Source: JAYEJW01 sp034716535
GTDB taxonomy: Bacteria; Pseudomonadota; Gammaproteobacteria; Chromatiales; Chromatiaceae
Assembly (NCBI GenBank): GCA_034716535.1
Contig: JAYEJW010000560.1
Span: 1-25,259 of the forward strand
Length of the DNA: 25,259 bases
Direction: 5' to 3'
Part shown: positions 15,549 through 22,603 of the stretch, piece after piece
Layout: the number at the start of each line of letters is the position of its first letter
Numbering within the stretch: position 1 is the first letter of the stretch
Made by a program: the position numbers and the translations under genes
Notes under the pieces: model-generated
What the model saw: only the letters and a program-made list of their open reading frames with translations
Database searches by the model: none
What the model was told of the DNA's origin: nothing

Positions 15549-16174
15549 TTGCCCGCCAACTTACGGTAGCGCACCATGAGAAAGACCAGATAGACGGCGG
15601 CGAGCCATTGGTAGCGGTAGAAGAAGGGGCGGCGCAGCCATTCGCCGGTGATGCGCTGCCAGTGCAGCTTGATGAGGTAGAAGGCGACTAGGTCGTTGAG
15701 GAAATTGAGGACGGTCTTTTCCGTGGTCATGGGGGTTGCGGAATCCTTTCCGAGCTTGGTGCGGGCCAGGATGGCCAGCGCCTGAACGGTCTCTTTGACC
15801 TCTTGGAGCTTCTCACGCGCGCTCTTCACCGCCGACAGTCCCAGGACCTTCTGTTTCAGGTCCGACGGCGGCCGCTCCGGCGGTTTCCTGCCGCCCGCCC
15901 GGCGGGCGGCGCGCAGCACCCGCGGCGCGCAGTCGTACAGATGTCGCGCCACGTCCAGGAAGCTACAGACAGTTTCCAGATAACGGATGGAGAGCTTGCG
16001 GTTGCGGCGGTAGACGACGACGCGTCGGATGCCGTTCAGCTTGCCGAGGCGCCGTTCCAGGTCCCCTGCTGCATCCTCTCCGCAAAGCTCCTCGGGCAGC
16101 TCGAAGCGAACATGCCCGTCTTCGCGGTAGCGGAGTAGGATCAGATCCTGGATGGCGGGCTTTTTCTTCTTCAT
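15545..16174 (-). CDS. HMA2-like protein with C-terminal membrane segment
   Basis: A 209-residue protein. Residues about 10-80 (YREDGHVRFELPEELC through NGIRRVVVYRRNRKLSIRYL) have the alternating strand/helix pattern of a heavy-metal-associated fold but no CxxC, like the N-terminal domain of the adjacent ATPase. A basic, charged middle follows (SAREKLQEVKETVQAL), then a hydrophobic C-terminal stretch (FLNDLVAFYLIKLHW and YQWLAAVYLVFLMV) that should be in or at the membrane. I associate this with the HMA_2 group found beside copper or heavy-metal ATPases; this is from memory. Its stop overlaps the ATPase start (ATGA). It may deliver metal to, or regulate, the pump. Confidence 0.72.
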   Translation of the reverse strand: MKKKKPAIQDLILLRYREDGHVRFELPEELCGEDAAGDLERRLGKLNGIRRVVVYRRNRKLSIRYLETVCSFLDVARHLYDCAPRVLRAARRAGGRKPPERPPSDLKQKVLGLSAVKSAREKLQEVKETVQALAILARTKLGKDSATPMTTEKTVLNFLNDLVAFYLIKLHWQRITGEWLRRPFFYRYQWLAAVYLVFLMVRYRKLAGK

Positions 16175-16270
16175 GCTCGGACAGGAGCTCGCTTTTCCGA
16201 CTGTGGCCGCAAGTCGTTTACCGGGCCCGGCAAAGGCCGCCGCCGATTGCCGGTCAAGGGGCGAAGCCGT

Positions 16271-16789
16271 CTACTCCGCCTTATCCTCCCCCGTTTGCTT
16301 GTCCTCGGCATCGTCCGCCTCGGCCACGATATCGCTCAAGCGCTCCCTCTTCTCCAAGACGAAATCCTTGCCCGCATCCGTGGCCTGTCGCGCGGCGGCC
16401 ACGATCTCCTTGCGGTACTTGTAACCGTAATAGCCCGCCGCTGCCCCGATGGCCAGGGTGACCCACGGGTTGCTGAAGATGCGCCGGATGATCCCGGTGC
16501 CCGCAGTGCCTGCTGCCATGACTCCCCCTCTCGCTGCTGCTGCTGTAACCAAAGAACCCTGGTGCGCCAGGGTGGTCGCCGCCTGATGAGCGCCGGCTGC
16601 AGCGCCGTGGGCGAGCGCCGATGCACCCTGCTGGGCCGCCTGATGTGCGGCGCCCGCCGCTAGGCCGTGGGCAGCAGTGGCTGCCCCCCCGTGAGCCGCC
16701 GCTGCGACCCCCTGTTGTGCGGCTTGGTGCGCACCGGCCGCCACAGCCTGTTCACACAACTCGCATAACGCCTTGCCTGTCTCGCTCAT
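16271..16789 (-). CDS. His/Ala-rich repeat protein with one membrane helix
   Basis: A 172-residue protein starting MSETGKALCELCEQ (ATG 16789, AGGTG six bases upstream; a GTG-start extension to 16930 looks spurious). Residues about 15-80 are Ala-rich with seven His at 21, 33, 41, 49, 61, 68 and 76, spaced 7, 8 or 12 apart. The unit AHQAAQQG occurs twice and AHG three times. In a helix these His would lie mostly on one face. A CxxC at 9-12 precedes them. A membrane segment follows (NPWVTLAIGAAAGYYGYKY, about 107-125), then a charged tail. The C-terminal part resembles the DUF5132-type proteins I recall beside P-type ATPases, an uncertain match. A copper-binding or metal-buffering role is inferred from His, Cys and context. 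Confidence 0.75.
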   Translation of the reverse strand: MSETGKALCELCEQAVAAGAHQAAQQGVAAAAHGGAATAAHGLAAGAAHQAAQQGASALAHGAAAGAHQAATTLAHQGSLVTAAAARGGVMAAGTAGTGIIRRIFSNPWVTLAIGAAAGYYGYKYRKEIVAAARQATDAGKDFVLEKRERLSDIVAEADDAEDKQTGEDKAE

Positions 16790-16926
16790 GATAGCACCTG
16801 CCTCGCTTCCGGCCAGCCGGCCGGGCCGCCAGTCTTCGGGGAAGCGCTGATCAATGCCATCCTTGCATTGCCAGCGCACGGCATGAGTAAAACGTGGGTT
16901 CCGGATGCAAGAATCCGCTTTCCCTA

Positions 16927-17112
16927 TCACCCAGGGCGGACGTCCCGCTTCGCCGCCGGTTCCGTCTCCTCGTCGAGATCGTTCAGCAGCCGATAGATGC
17001 CGAGACAGCCATCGCAGCAGAACCGTAGCGTCCCTTCTTCGGTCTCGAGCTCGTAGGCCCGGCCCTCGATCTCCAGGCTGCAGAGCACACAGAGCTCTTT
17101 GCGTTCAGCCAT
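16927..17112 (-). CDS. Stand-alone metal-binding domain as found at the N-terminus of CcoI/FixI ATPases
   Basis: A 61-residue protein with CVLCSLEI followed by GTLRFCCDGCLGIYRLLND. The CxxC then FCCxGCxxIY arrangement is that of the ATPase-cat_bd metal-binding domain (Pfam PF12156, by memory) usually fused to the N-terminus of CcoI/FixI heavy-metal ATPases. Here it is a separate small gene heading the ATPase operon, 137 bases before the His/Ala-rich gene. It should be a cytoplasmic copper or zinc carrier for the downstream pump. I took ATG 17112; a TTG three codons upstream is the alternative. Confidence 0.78.
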   Translation of the reverse strand: MAERKELCVLCSLEIEGRAYELETEEGTLRFCCDGCLGIYRLLNDLDEETEPAAKRDVRPG

Positions 17113-17151
17113 TCGCTTCAATGAATATAGAGCATGCGTTGGAACAGCATA

Positions 17152-17167
17152 GTGGGCCGTGGCCCAC
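17152..17167. terminator. Inverted repeat after nifQ
   Basis: Arms GTGGGCC and GGCCCAC flank a two-base centre, with an overlapping alternative pairing (GCCGTG/CACGGC). It lies about 100 bases downstream of the nifQ stop and 40 bases upstream of the metal-binding gene start. There is no T run, so it could be a weak terminator for nifQ or an operator of the copper ATPase operon. Confidence 0.35.
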
Positions 17168-17264
17168 GGCCAGGGTGTGATCCGACTGAAATCAGATCCC
17201 CGGGGAACAGTGGGGTCTGGCGCTGGCCCTTACGGTCACCTCGCGACGGAGTATATAGGAACGG

Positions 17265-18011
17265 TCAGGCGAAAAGCGATGAGGTCCACACCAGGCCGTT
17301 ACTGCGGTCACTCTCGGACTGCTCGGGGCTAAAGCAGACGGCGTACTCGTCGCACTTTTTACAGTTCGGCGCGCGGCAGATGTTGATCTCGGCGCGCTCG
17401 CACAGCTGCTTGTAGAAGAACTTCTTCCAGCGCATCCGGCTACCCGCGTTGCGCGCCGCTAGGGTGGGGAAGTTGCGGTGCATGAGCTCGGAGATCTCGC
17501 TGCGGTCGCGCAATCCCAAATCCTCCCAGAGATGATTCGCCCGCAAGGACGTTCTGGCGAGAATCGATGCCAGGTAGATGGCCTGTGGTCGGTGAGGCGC
17601 GGCATGCTCGGTGAGCAGCGCCCGGATATCCTGCAGCTCGTCCTCCATGCATGCCAGCTCCGCCAGTGGCCCTTCGGCGCGGGGATCGTGGATGGCTCCA
17701 CCCACCGAGCCGCCGCAGTGGCGGCAGAAGAAAGGCTGACCGGACCGGGCGTGCAGCCTGAGCTTGAAGCAACCGCGGTCTTGCCGGTCCCGCGCCGCGC
17801 CGGGAAAGTGTCGTTCCAAGAGCTCGCTCAGGATGACCGCGTCCAGTCCGAGTAGATCGGCCAGATCGCCTTCGGGCTCATTGCTGCGTGCGGCGATCAC
17901 GCTTGCGAGCACGTGGGCGTCGAGCGCGTCGCCGCGGGCCTGTGTCATCAGCCACTCGTAGACAGGGGTGGACACGGACTCCGTCGGGGAAGCTGTAGCT
18001 AACGCAGGCAA
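17265..18011 (-). CDS. nifQ: NifQ, molybdenum donor for FeMo-cofactor synthesis
   Basis: The C-terminus has the diagnostic NifQ Fe-S cysteine pattern C-x4-C-x2-C-x5-C at residues 212, 217, 220 and 226 (ICRAPNCKKCDEYAVCF), preceded by MRWKKFFYKQLCERAEI. NifQ carries a Mo-Fe-S cluster and gives molybdenum to NifEN/NifH during FeMo-cofactor assembly in the cytoplasm. The N-terminal part has the family helices (VYEWLM, HVLASVIAA, ELLERHFPGA, ANHLWEDLGL). Residues about 75-115 look like an insertion with extra cysteines at 81, 96 and 99 (FFCRHCGGS), which I do not recall from standard NifQ. The longest frame starts at TTG 18011; GTG 17975, just before the conserved YEWLM, is equally possible. No other nif gene is in the window. 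It lies 50 bases after a small membrane-protein gene. Confidence 0.9.
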   Translation of the reverse strand: MPALATASPTESVSTPVYEWLMTQARGDALDAHVLASVIAARSNEPEGDLADLLGLDAVILSELLERHFPGAARDRQDRGCFKLRLHARSGQPFFCRHCGGSVGGAIHDPRAEGPLAELACMEDELQDIRALLTEHAAPHRPQAIYLASILARTSLRANHLWEDLGLRDRSEISELMHRNFPTLAARNAGSRMRWKKFFYKQLCERAEINICRAPNCKKCDEYAVCFSPEQSESDRSNGLVWTSSLFA

Positions 18012-18061
18012 TCGCTGGCGCCGCCTCGTCGCCGGCGCTCGATCTGGCTGCGAAGCCCGCG

Positions 18062-18244
18062 TCAGGCCTTGTGCGACGCCCGCATGAGCGCCATGCGCAG
18101 GGCGCTGGTCAGGCTGGAGCCCATGCCCAGACGCTGGGACAGCGCCGGCAACAGGATGATCGAGGCGACGACCAGGCCGGTTGCGATCGCGACCGATTTC
18201 AGCTCCTTGTTCGAGCTCGTTTCTCCCCCTTTGGTTTTTTCCAT
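18062..18244 (-). CDS. Small one-helix membrane protein upstream of nifQ
   Basis: A 60-residue protein with a charged N-terminus (MEKTKGGETSSNKELK), one hydrophobic segment (SVAIATGLVVASIILLPAL) and a basic C-terminus. There are no Cys. I do not recognise a family. The ATG at 18244 has AAGG about ten bases upstream. It precedes nifQ by about 50 bases on the same strand, so it may share its promoter. Confidence 0.6.
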   Translation of the reverse strand: MEKTKGGETSSNKELKSVAIATGLVVASIILLPALSQRLGMGSSLTSALRMALMRASHKA

Positions 18245-18357
18245 TTGTCGTTACCTTAGTCTTGGACCCGATTCGGGTGTTGCAATCAACGCACGAGTTA
18301 AGGGATTCTAGATCGAAACCGGGCTTCCGCCACCGGTGCGCGAAAAACTGTGGGATT

Positions 18358-18376
18358 TGCCGCGGTCAGTGCGGCA
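18358..18376. terminator. Possible hairpin downstream of the porin
   Basis: TGCCGC and GCGGCA form a 6-bp stem around a seven-base loop, about 30 bases after the porin stop on the minus strand and upstream of the small membrane-protein gene. No U-tract follows, so this is a weak candidate. Confidence 0.3.
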
Positions 18377-18404
18377 TATCACACAGATTGGATCGGACGG
18401 GGGG

Positions 18405-19733
18405 TTAAAACTTGGCCCACAGACGAACCCCCAACAGGTCGTCCACATCATCCAGGATCTGATTGGGGACTGCACCGCGGGACAGCCCGGGGGCCTTCAC
18501 GTCCCGGAACTGATAATCGGCGAGCACCCGGACCTGCTTGTTGAAGCGATAGGTCATGCCGAGGGTCAGGGTCTCGAACCGCCGCTCCGTGGCCGAGCTG
18601 TCCGTGCCGCGATTGAGACGATCGTAACGGGCGCGCAGCTCCCATTTGTCGAATAGGGTGTATCCGCCGTCCAGATACCAGCCGTCGGCCTCGTTGTCCG
18701 GCAGGACGTTGTAGGAGGCGACCAATCTCCCATTATTGCTGACCGAGCCGGGCACCGCCACCGCATCCGTGCCGTTGAAGATCATGCCGTCGGCCTTGAT
18801 CCACTCGCCCCGCGCGCGCCAGGGACCGCGGCGGAAGGTGGCGCCCAGGCCGTAACGCGTGCGGTCGAAGCTCTCCTCGGTCTGCGCCGTCCCCACACGG
18901 ATGTCACGTTCGCCGTTCTGATACCAGCCGGTGAGCTTCAGGCCGTCCCGGAACGGTCCCTTGCCGCCGAAGATCAACTCCGAGCTCCAGTAGAGATACC
19001 AGTCCGGCCGTCCGCTTCCGTTTCCGCGGTAGAGGGCCAGGCCTGATCCGGTACCCGCCATGGCCGCATAGGTGTGCTCCCAGTCGCCGGTCTTGAAGGC
19101 ATCGAACAGCTGCACGCCGGTGTCTCGCCAGCCGCTGACGGGTCCGTCCAGGTCGTTGGCGTTGTCGATCGGGGTGCCGTCGCTCCTGAAGTAGCGCTCC
19201 TTGACGATCTGGTTGCATACGTTGGTCGGGTTGACGTAGTCACGCAGCACGGCCGGCTTAATGCCCTCTTCCGAGCCGGGGTACTGGAACTGGCCGATGC
19301 GTATCCGCGCGTAGGGAATCAGATTCAGGGTCGCGCTCACGTCGGTGAACTTCACGTTCGGTGTGCCGTTCTGTGAGATGCCGTTGTCGCCGGCAAGGGG
19401 CGAGATCCAGTAGTTGAGCTTACCGTCCAACAGCCGCCCTCGCATGCCCAGTCGGACATAGGAAAACTGGAGCGTGGAAGAGTCCTCCAGATTGGGCGGG
19501 ATCTGGTTCAGCACCATGGGCTGGCCTTTCCAGGGCCCGGCGGGCAGATCACTGCCGCGCGTATTCTGGTACTCGATGCCGATGAAACCGAATGGTCTGA
19601 TCGCAGGGGCCTTCTCAGGCTCGGTCCCCAGCAGCATCACCCAGTTGGCGGCCGACGCCGGTCCTGTCGCGAGGAGTCCGATGATGAGCAAGCCAGCGCA
19701 TCGGGTGCGAAAAAGGGGGATGGTGCTGTGCAT
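18405..19733 (-). CDS. Outer-membrane porin (OprO/OprP-like)
   Basis: A 442-residue protein with a Sec signal peptide cleaved after ASA near residue 28. The mature part is rich in amphipathic strands with aromatic girdles (GFIGIEYQN, FSYVRLGMRGRL, NYWISPLAGD, ARIRIGQFQYP, WYLYWSSELIFGG, LTLGMTYRFNKQVRVLADYQFR) and ends in a strand with terminal Phe (LLGVRLWAKF), the signal for outer-membrane insertion. Length and the RIGQFQYP segment fit the phosphate/pyrophosphate-selective porin O/P family. The solute is not evident. A good ribosome site, GAGG, lies eight bases before the ATG. Position next to nifQ might mean oxyanion supply (for example molybdate), but that is speculative. Confidence 0.85.
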   Translation of the reverse strand: MHSTIPLFRTRCAGLLIIGLLATGPASAANWVMLLGTEPEKAPAIRPFGFIGIEYQNTRGSDLPAGPWKGQPMVLNQIPPNLEDSSTLQFSYVRLGMRGRLLDGKLNYWISPLAGDNGISQNGTPNVKFTDVSATLNLIPYARIRIGQFQYPGSEEGIKPAVLRDYVNPTNVCNQIVKERYFRSDGTPIDNANDLDGPVSGWRDTGVQLFDAFKTGDWEHTYAAMAGTGSGLALYRGNGSGRPDWYLYWSSELIFGGKGPFRDGLKLTGWYQNGERDIRVGTAQTEESFDRTRYGLGATFRRGPWRARGEWIKADGMIFNGTDAVAVPGSVSNNGRLVASYNVLPDNEADGWYLDGGYTLFDKWELRARYDRLNRGTDSSATERRFETLTLGMTYRFNKQVRVLADYQFRDVKAPGLSRGAVPNQILDDVDDLLGVRLWAKF

Positions 19734-20082
19734 TTCTTACCCTCGGCTGGACGGCCCGTCTTGTTGTTCTGTTCCGGATAGCAGCTTCGTGGCAGAAGAT
19801 CATATTCCCGATCTCAATAAGTTTTAATAAGCCATTGAACGAAATCGTGAAAAACGCGTTAAACAACGCGGAGTCTGTGGCAGATCCCGCAACGATACGC
19901 GGGGTTAGGCGCGGGGAGAACGAGCGGAATGGTGAAGGTTCCGGTTTCGCCGGCGGCCGGCTTCAGAGCGACCGCTCAGGACCTTGTCCTCGTGTGTGAA
20001 GCGGTCGGTCGGCGAGCTCGGGGCGGGGCGTAAGTGGCGCATGTTGCACCGCCGGGAGGGAGGGCAACCATGCGAGCTGGCC
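19734..20082. other. Intergenic region upstream of the porin
   Basis: No gene is visible. The AT-rich part at about 19800-19860 probably holds the porin promoter on the minus strand; TATTAA is a possible -10 but I find no good -35. The remainder, 19867-20082, is GC-rich with short GCCGGC palindromes near 19950 and no recognisable operator. A candidate sigma-54 spacing near 19877 (TGGCAG then GC) is two bases too short. Confidence 0.35.
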
Positions 20083-20853
20083 TCAGCTGCAGGGGTGGGG
20101 ATGCGTGCCCAAGAGACGGCCTTGTTCCAGTCGAAGGATCCGGGTCGCCACCTTGCGGCGAAAGTGCGGGTCGTGAGAGATAATCACCATGGTTTGCGGG
20201 AGTTGGAGGAGGATCTCGGTAAAGCGCTCTGTGGAGACCTCGTCCAGGGCATTGGTCGGCTCGTCGAGGAGCAGCACCTCCGGCTCCATGGCGAGGACGG
20301 TTGCCAGGGACACCAGGCGTTTCTCGCCCGCGGATAGCTTGTGGGTGATTCGGTTTCCGAAGTCAGCCAGATCCAGGCGCTCAAGCGTGGTGTTGACGAT
20401 CCGCAAGGCCTCGTCGCGCGTCTTACCCAGGTTGAGCGGTCCAAACGCGACGTCCTCTGCTACCGTCGGGCAGAAGAGCTGGTCGTCCGGGTCTTGGAAC
20501 ACCAGCCCCGCGCGTATCCTCACCTCCCTGAAGTCCTTCTCCGAGCGGCGTGTGGCGCCGAACGCCCAAACCTCGCCGGCGGCGGGTCGTAGGAGCCCGA
20601 CCATGAGTCCGAGCAGCGTGCTTTTGCCGACGCCGTTGGCGCCGGTGACGGCCAGGCGTTCGCCGGGTCGCAGGGTCAGGTCGAGCCCTGCCAGGATGGG
20701 GTAATCATGCGTATAGCCGAACCGGATGTCCCTCAGGCGATAGACGGGATCGCTCACGAGGGCCTTGCGCGGGCGAGCAGCGATCTCCGGCGCCTCCTCA
20801 GGGACGGCACCTAGGGTTGGGACAAAGCATTGTGCCGGCCCGCTGGTGCTCAC
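20083..20853 (-). CDS. CbiO/EcfA-type ABC ATPase (orphan)
   Basis: A 256-residue ABC ATPase of the energy-coupling-factor type: Walker A GANGVGKST at residues 71-79, the group's characteristic Q-loop FQDPDDQLFCPTVAEDVAFGP, signature LSAGEKR, Walker B VLLLDEPTNALD and H-loop IISHD. The GTG at 20853 overlaps the stop of the two-helix gene by 4 bp. A GTG at 20757, with AAGG five bases upstream, would give 224 residues and start at the conserved core, so the 32-residue leader may not be real. The frame stays open to 21321 but that stretch is not protein-like. ECF ATPases normally need a T-component (CbiQ) and an S-component; neither is in the window. Cobalt, nickel or a vitamin could be the substrate. 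Confidence 0.87.
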   Translation of the reverse strand: MSTSGPAQCFVPTLGAVPEEAPEIAARPRKALVSDPVYRLRDIRFGYTHDYPILAGLDLTLRPGERLAVTGANGVGKSTLLGLMVGLLRPAAGEVWAFGATRRSEKDFREVRIRAGLVFQDPDDQLFCPTVAEDVAFGPLNLGKTRDEALRIVNTTLERLDLADFGNRITHKLSAGEKRLVSLATVLAMEPEVLLLDEPTNALDEVSTERFTEILLQLPQTMVIISHDPHFRRKVATRILRLEQGRLLGTHPHPCS

Positions 20854-21092
20854 TTTTCGCCGGACTCTCCTTGGTCTCGCGGCGCCGCTGTGTGCAGGTA
20901 GGTGGCGATGAGAATGAACGGGGCCATTACCAGAAGAATAAGACCCAATATGACGATGACCTGCGGCATGTAGGCGATGTTCGGTACGACGAACCGTCCA
21001 GCGAGTATCATGGCGATGGCCGCCAGAAAAAAGATGAAGGATACGATGATCCCATCCCGCAGGGTCTTGCACCCCAGCGCGGCTAGCTTCAT
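20850..21092 (-). CDS. Two-helix membrane protein coupled to the CbiO-type ATPase
   Basis: An 80-residue protein with two membrane segments (GIIVSFIFFLAAIAMILAG and VIVILGLILLVMAPFILIA) joined by a short VVPNIAYMPQ loop, and a hydrophilic tail. It does not show the CbiN or CbiQ motifs I know. The ATG at 21092 has AGGTG seven bases upstream. Its stop overlaps the ATPase GTG, so it is probably the ATPase's membrane partner or an accessory subunit. Confidence 0.72.
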   Translation of the reverse strand: MKLAALGCKTLRDGIIVSFIFFLAAIAMILAGRFVVPNIAYMPQVIVILGLILLVMAPFILIATYLHTAAPRDQGESGEK

Positions 21093-21534
21093 GAGTCTTC
21101 ACCTCAATTTGCCAGATGCCGACGGTACTCTTCTCCCATGAGGCGGACGAGCGCCGCCCTCGAGTGGTCTCTGCTGTACCGGTCAGCATAAAGCATGGCT
21201 TGTATAACACAGGCGGCTCGGCGATATTGTGATATCCCGCTATTCCCAGCCAACGCGGCCCGAGCCAGTGAGTCGTACGAGAGCCGCGATTGTCGCGTTT
21301 CACCGCGAAAACATCCACCATCCGATGCGGCGTCCGCCGACGAGCCGGCAGGTGAGCTGATCCCCGCGAACCGTTGTCTTGTGGGCGACCCGAAACTATT
21401 GCGGAGACTTCAGGAGACGACGTGACAATTTCGTGAATGGTATATTCGCCCGATCCGTCTAAAGGACAGCACGGGCTTCTCCGGCCTCACCTTCCGACGG
21501 ATCTTCCGAAGTATCAACTGGATGGAGTGGAAAA
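21093..21534. other. Divergent intergenic region with an inverted repeat
   Basis: This stretch separates the minus-strand two-helix/CbiO operon from the plus-strand DUF302 gene. Long frames crossing it look like noise. An inverted repeat GATAT-TGTG-ATATC at 21223-21236 lies about 130 bases before the two-helix gene and may be an operator. TATATT at 21441-21446 is a plausible -10 for DUF302, about 90 bases before its start; no clear -35 is seen. Confidence 0.4.
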
Positions 21535-22071
21535 GTGTTTAAGAAACCTTGGTTTATGCTGATTCTCGGCTTTGCGTTGGGTGCCTTGGTGGTGTGGTGG
21601 CCCAGCGGGCTGGGAATCCACACCTTCATGATCGTCGAGACCAAGAGCTCGATGGGCTATGAAGATACGCTTCAAGCAATCAAGGAGACGACCCTCGCCA
21701 AGGGATGGAAGGTCCCGACGATTCATCGCCTGGACAAGACGATGGCGAAGTTCGGCCATAAGGTGGCACCGACGGCCGTCGTCGAGCTGTGCCATCCCAC
21801 CCACGCCGCCAAGATCCTGAAGGAGGACGACGCGCGCATGGTGTCTTCCTTCATGCCCTGTCGGATATCGATTTACGAGAAGTCCGACGGCACGGTCATC
21901 ATCTCGCGGATGAACAGCTCTCTGATGAGCAGCATCTTTCCGGATCTGATCGCCACCGTGATGGCGGATGCGACATCGGAGGTCGAGGACATCATCGACA
22001 CCGCGCTGGAGAATCCCCCGAAAGCCGTGCCCCCGAGCGGGACTGCCACTGACGAGCCGACGCACGGCTGA
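21535..22071 (+). CDS. DUF302 protein with N-terminal membrane anchor
   Basis: A 178-residue protein, the only complete plus-strand gene. An N-terminal helix (WFMLILGFALGALVVWW) anchors it. The DUF302 domain follows: GYEDTLQAIKETTLAKGWKV, ELCHPTHAAKIL, SSFMPCRISIYEKSDGTVIISRMN and a C-terminal helix to about residue 160. The MPCRI and ELCHP cysteines are conserved features of the family. The molecular role is unknown; it is common in sulfur-oxidising and anaerobic bacteria. The start is GTG 21535 with GGAG nine bases upstream, just after a second possible site. It converges with the CCWD gene. Confidence 0.88.
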   Translation: MFKKPWFMLILGFALGALVVWWPSGLGIHTFMIVETKSSMGYEDTLQAIKETTLAKGWKVPTIHRLDKTMAKFGHKVAPTAVVELCHPTHAAKILKEDDARMVSSFMPCRISIYEKSDGTVIISRMNSSLMSSIFPDLIATVMADATSEVEDIIDTALENPPKAVPPSGTATDEPTHG

Positions 22072-22091
22072 TCCTCATCCTTTCCCCCTCT

Positions 22092-22121
22092 CCCCTGGAA
22101 CGGGATTCCCCGTTCCAGGGG
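22092..22121. terminator. Strong bidirectional hairpin terminator
   Basis: Perfect 13-bp arms (CCCCTGGAACGGG and its complement) enclose a four-base ATTC loop between the convergent DUF302 and CCWD genes, 21 bases after the DUF302 stop and 17 bases after the CCWD stop. Pyrimidine-rich sequence precedes it on the plus strand, giving a purine run for the other direction, so classical U-tracts are weak. The length and position make a terminator for both genes the simplest reading. Confidence 0.8.
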
Positions 22122-22137
22122 GGATTCGGACTGCGGG

Positions 22138-22437
22138 TTAGTCGCAGTTGACCGGATCCCAGCAGCAGTCCGGTCCCAGCGGAGCCCTCGGCGCTGGTGG
22201 CTCACGGTCGAGGTTGATCTCGTCCCAGCAGCAGTCCTTCGTCGGCGTGTCGATGGGGGCCGTAGCGACCCTGTATTCGTTGCTACCTGCTCGCGCCGGA
22301 GTCGACGCCTCCTCGACCAGAGGCGCACCCGTGGACAAGGTAGTGCCAGATGCACTGGAGACCGTTTGCTGCCCGTCGGCGTATATCGGTGCCGAAAGGG
22401 ATGCTCCCAACAGTGCAAAAACGACGAGTGTGGACAT
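22138..22437 (-). CDS. Small exported protein with two CCWD motifs
   Basis: A 99-residue protein with a Sec signal (MSTLVVFALLGASLSAPIYA, cleavage after residue 20). The mature part is low in structure and Ser/Thr/Pro-rich until two near-identical motifs, DCCWDEINLD at 68-77 and DCCWDPVNCD at 90-99, the second ending the protein. At the DNA level the two motifs share a 15-base identical string at 22157-22171 and 22223-22237, exactly 66 bases apart. Vicinal cysteine pairs next to Trp could bind a soft metal or form a redox pair. I know no family with this pattern. The ATG at 22437 has AGGAG seven bases upstream. An AT-rich stretch at 22480-22530 probably carries its promoter. Confidence 0.72.
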   Translation of the reverse strand: MSTLVVFALLGASLSAPIYADGQQTVSSASGTTLSTGAPLVEEASTPARAGSNEYRVATAPIDTPTKDCCWDEINLDREPPAPRAPLGPDCCWDPVNCD

Positions 22438-22603
22438 TTCGCGCTCCTAAGATCTTCGTTGAGCAGATCCTCAGGGGATCCGTTTTGGTTATAAATAAGA
22501 ATACGCTAATATACTCACTCTGTCACCCCTTCGAGACCCTCCGCTGATCTCGGAAGCTGCAAGGGCAGTCGATCTCGCGTCTCCCTCTGCGGACCGACCT
22601 CGG

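Noticed and set aside
16790..16930. A 47-residue N-terminal extension of the His/Ala-rich protein from a GTG at 16930
   Set aside because: The ATG at 16789 has a good AGGTG ribosome site and begins the compositionally distinctive protein; the extension has no features.
19867..19900. A sigma-54 promoter near TGGCAG upstream of the porin
   Set aside because: The GG to GC distance is two bases too short and the strand does not fit the porin.
20083..21321. One 412-codon open frame covering the CbiO ATPase and its upstream region
   Set aside because: The first 156 codons overlap the two-helix gene in another frame and have no protein-like features. The GTG at 20853 with a 4-bp overlap is a better start.
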